This document shows positions 62,145-64,000 of a DNA stretch of 64,000 nucleotides, in pieces. The position numbers and the translations under genes were made by a program. Every line of letters starts with the position of its first letter. The first letter of the stretch is position 1. A model generated the notes under the pieces. The model saw nothing but the letters and a program-made list of their open reading frames with translations, was not told where the DNA came from and made no database searches. The stretch covers positions 124,001 to 188,000 of the forward strand of contig NZ_SSCL01000003.1 of assembly GCF_005876955.1 (NCBI RefSeq), given 5' to 3'. Origin of the DNA: Sinomonas gamaensis. GTDB lineage: Bacteria > Actinomycetota > Actinomycetes > Actinomycetales > Micrococcaceae.

Positions 62145-63256
62145 TTCTTGCCTTGGCCTGCAGAGGTGATTCCATGACGGAACTCGACCACGTCGCCGTC
62201 GGCCATCACGTAGTCCTTGCCCTCAATCCGCACCTTGCCGCGCGCCTTCGCCTCGTTCATTGACCCGGCGTCGACGAGGTCCTCGAAGTGGACGACCTCG
62301 GCCTTGATGAAGCCACGCTGGAAGTCGGAGTGAATCACACCGGCGGCCTGCGGCGCAGTGTCGCCCTGGCGGATGGTCCAGGCCCGGGCCTCCTTGGGAC
62401 CGGCCGTGAGATAGGTCTGGAGGCCGAGGGTATGGAAGCCGACTCGCGCGAGCTGGTCAAGGCCGGACTCGTCCTGGCCGTTCATCTCGAGCATCTCTCG
62501 GGCCTCCTCCTCGGAGAGCTCCACGAGGTCCGCCTCGAGCTTGGCGTCGAGGAAGATGCAGTCTGCGGGAGCGACCAGTTCGCGCAGCTCGGCCTGCTTC
62601 TCCGGGCTGCCAAGCACGCCTTCGTCGCAGTTGAAGACGTAGATGAACGGCTTCGCCGTGAGGAGATTGAGCTCCTTGAGCGCGTCCATGTCCAGCTTGT
62701 CGGTCGCGGCCGCAGCGATGATCGTGTCGCCCCGCTCGAGCACCTTCTTGGCTCCTTCGAGGGCAGCGAGCTCGGAGGCGTCGCGCTTCTTGTTCTTGAC
62801 TTCCTTCTCCACGCGCGGGAGCGCCTTCTCGACCGTCTGGAGGTCGGCCAGGATCAGCTCGGTGTGAATGGTCTCGATGTCAGAACGGGGGTCGACGCGC
62901 CCCTCGACGTGCACAACGTCCGGGTCGTCGAAGACGCGGACCACCTGGGCGATCGCCTGGGCCTCGCGGATGTTCGCCAAGAACTGATTGCCGAGTCCTT
63001 CGCCCTCGGATGCGCCCTTCACGATGCCAGCGATGTCCACGAACGACACGGTGGCAGGGAGGATCCGCTCCGAGTTGAAGATCTTGGCGAGCTCGCCAAG
63101 ACGGGGGTCGGGGAGGCTCACTACGCCGACGTTCGGCTCGATCGTCGCGAACGGATAGTTCGCCGCGAGCACCTGATTGCGCGTCAGCGCGTTGAAGAGC
63201 GTCGACTTTCCGACGTTGGGGAGTCCGACGATGCCAATAGTGAGAGCCACGGTCAT
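62141..63256 (-). CDS. ychF: Redox-regulated ATPase YchF, C-terminus replaced
   Basis: A 371-residue Obg-family P-loop protein that prefers ATP and binds ribosomes. G1 is GLPNVGKST (residues 10-18), with DIAGIVKGASEGEGLGNQFL (switch II), NCDEG in place of the G4 NKxD, and a C-terminal TGS-like domain with YLTAGPKEARAW and GFIKAEVV. The normal ending VVEFRFNV is replaced after VVEFR by HGITSAGQGKK, encoded by island 2. The last natural codons are found detached at 53018 and 50125. The stop overlaps the OLD gene start. Confidence 0.95.
   Translation of the reverse strand: MTVALTIGIVGLPNVGKSTLFNALTRNQVLAANYPFATIEPNVGVVSLPDPRLGELAKIFNSERILPATVSFVDIAGIVKGASEGEGLGNQFLANIREAQAIAQVVRVFDDPDVVHVEGRVDPRSDIETIHTELILADLQTVEKALPRVEKEVKNKKRDASELAALEGAKKVLERGDTIIAAAATDKLDMDALKELNLLTAKPFIYVFNCDEGVLGSPEKQAELRELVAPADCIFLDAKLEADLVELSEEEAREMLEMNGQDESGLDQLARVGFHTLGLQTYLTAGPKEARAWTIRQGDTAPQAAGVIHSDFQRGFIKAEVVHFEDLVDAGSMNEAKARGKVRIEGKDYVMADGDVVEFRHGITSAGQGKK
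62178..62193 (-). repeat. Right attachment repeat inside ychF
   Basis: CGGAACTCGACCACGT is identical to 53031-53046. On the minus strand it encodes the VVEFR part of the YchF C-terminus. It marks the point where island 2 joins ychF. Confidence 0.85.
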
Positions 63257-63327
63257 CCATCATACCGTCGACGCTCTTTCGAGAATGTCGCCCAGAATTG
63301 TCGGAGCCCCATGCCATCGTGGGAGCC

Positions 63328-64000
63328 ATGGACGGAACACAGCTTCTCGTGATGGTGCTGGTGGCGGCGCTCGCCCTGCTTGTCGGCGCGTTGGCGGGCT
63401 TCGGCTATGCGCGGAGGAAGAACGCGGACGACGGCGGTACTAGCCCTGCGCTTCGAGCCCGCCTTGCGGAGACAGAGGCGCAGCTCGCGGCCGCGACGGC
63501 CGAGCGGAACCTGTTGGCGCGTCAGAACCAAGCTTTGACGAGCCTCGACGAGCAGGAGAACGCTGTGCTCCAAGCACTCGGGCCAGTCGCGGAGAAGCTG
63601 GGCGCAGTCCAGCGGCAGGTGGCCCTGCTCGAGCGCGACAGGGTCGAGCAGTACGGGCAGCTCGCCCAGCAGCTCCAGTCGGCCCAGGAGTCTGATGCTG
63701 CCCTCCTAAGGACAACGCACGCCCTCACCGCCGCCCTTGCCAACAACGCCTCCCGCGGCACGTGGGGCGAAGTCCAGCTCCGGCGAGTTGTCGAAGCTGC
63801 CGGAATGCTTGACCGGGTCGACTTCAGCGAGCAGGTCACCGCCGCGAGCGATCTCGGCGCCGTGCGGCCAGACCTCGTGGTCCATCTTCCGGGCGCGAAG
63901 CAGATCATCGTCGACGCGAAGGTGCCACTCGCGGCGTATCTCAAGGCTCAGGGCATCGCGCAGGACCCGAGCGCTGCCGCCGTCGAGACGAGGAAGCGCC
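63328..64000 (+). CDS. rmuC: DNA recombination protein RmuC, N-terminal part
   Basis: The first 224 codons of RmuC, a predicted nuclease-like protein linked to limiting inverted-repeat recombination. An N-terminal helix (LLVMVLVAALALLVGALAGFGYA) anchors it, and a coiled coil follows (LRARLAETEAQLAAATAERNLLARQ). The conserved core then begins with NNASRGTWGEVQLRRVVEAAGMLDRVDF and RPDLVVHLPGAKQIIVDAKVPLAAYL. The ATG at 63328 follows GTGGGAGCC. It runs off the right edge of the window and is divergent from ychF. Confidence 0.93.
   Translation, partial: MDGTQLLVMVLVAALALLVGALAGFGYARRKNADDGGTSPALRARLAETEAQLAAATAERNLLARQNQALTSLDEQENAVLQALGPVAEKLGAVQRQVALLERDRVEQYGQLAQQLQSAQESDAALLRTTHALTAALANNASRGTWGEVQLRRVVEAAGMLDRVDFSEQVTAASDLGAVRPDLVVHLPGAKQIIVDAKVPLAAYLKAQGIAQDPSAAAVETRKR

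Larger units (their letters stand above)
53047..62193. mobile_element. Putative genomic island 2 in ychF (defence and degraded genes)
   Basis: A 9.1-kb segment bounded by 16-bp direct repeats (53031-53046 and 62178-62193), the right one inside ychF. Its genes are visibly less GC-rich than the chromosome, especially 53.1-54.3 kb and 60.4-62.1 kb. It carries broken genes, a TnpB remnant and two probable defence loci. The inverted 8-mers ACCTCTGC (53061-53068) and GCAGAGGT (62160-62167) lie near the two ends. No recombinase gene is present, so it is immobile by itself or used an integrase from elsewhere. Confidence 0.8.

Overview
The window is a 64 kb piece of a high-GC actinobacterial chromosome. 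Gene content and order (hemE/hemA, thiOSG/thiE, sigE/anti-sigma/tatB/mrp, gluABCD, dapE/dapD/dapC, DUF3107, DUF3117, glutamate-type lipoprotein transporters, frequent GTG starts) point to the family Micrococcaceae, something close to Arthrobacter or Sinomonas. This is inferred from gene content, not from a database comparison. No tRNA, rRNA, CRISPR array or complete insertion sequence was found.

From 1 to about 50.1 kb the sequence is a compact core chromosome. It runs: haem synthesis (hemE fragment and hemA); a MoeB/ThiF-type E1 enzyme with rhodanese; a TetR regulator with DUF3107; thiamine synthesis, with a TPP riboswitch on the minus strand driving thiO-thiS-thiG and thiE facing away; pheA; an RNB exonuclease; a DEAD-box helicase and a DNA methyltransferase; a PHP phosphoesterase and an aminopeptidase P. 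Next comes an envelope and stress block (GSP17M-like protein, MgtE_N/CBS protein, DUF1003, Mrp, TatB, anti-sigma and SigE), followed by the gluABCD glutamate importer, dapE, dapD and later dapC with fdxA. galE, gltA, an MFS/ArsR pair sharing a perfect palindromic operator, typA, an SGNH lipoprotein and a dpp-type peptide importer complete this part. Convergent gene pairs are separated by long hairpins, two of which (4.2 kb and 39.0 kb) are copies of one palindromic element with a compensated base change.

From about 50.1 to 62.2 kb the window looks accessory. The intact ychF gene (62.1-63.3 kb, minus strand) has lost its usual C-terminal ending. That ending (VEFRFNV-stop) is found twice as an isolated fragment, at 53018-53046 and again at 50125-50150, both in ychF orientation. 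The simplest reading is two tandem genomic islands at the 3' end of ychF. Island 1 (about 50.15-53.03 kb) carries a TetR regulator and a DUF6230/DUF6114/secreted-protein module of unknown function. Island 2 (about 53.05-62.19 kb, flanked by a 16-bp direct repeat) carries a broken HNH-like gene, a Mug-type DNA glycosylase, a two-gene operon encoding an 879-residue nuclease-STAND NTPase and an unknown 391-residue partner, remnants of several genes including a TnpB start and a DUF805 start, and an OLD-family ATPase/TOPRIM protein whose GTG start overlaps the new ychF stop. The STAND pair and the OLD protein are likely phage-defence genes. No integrase is visible. The window ends inside rmuC.
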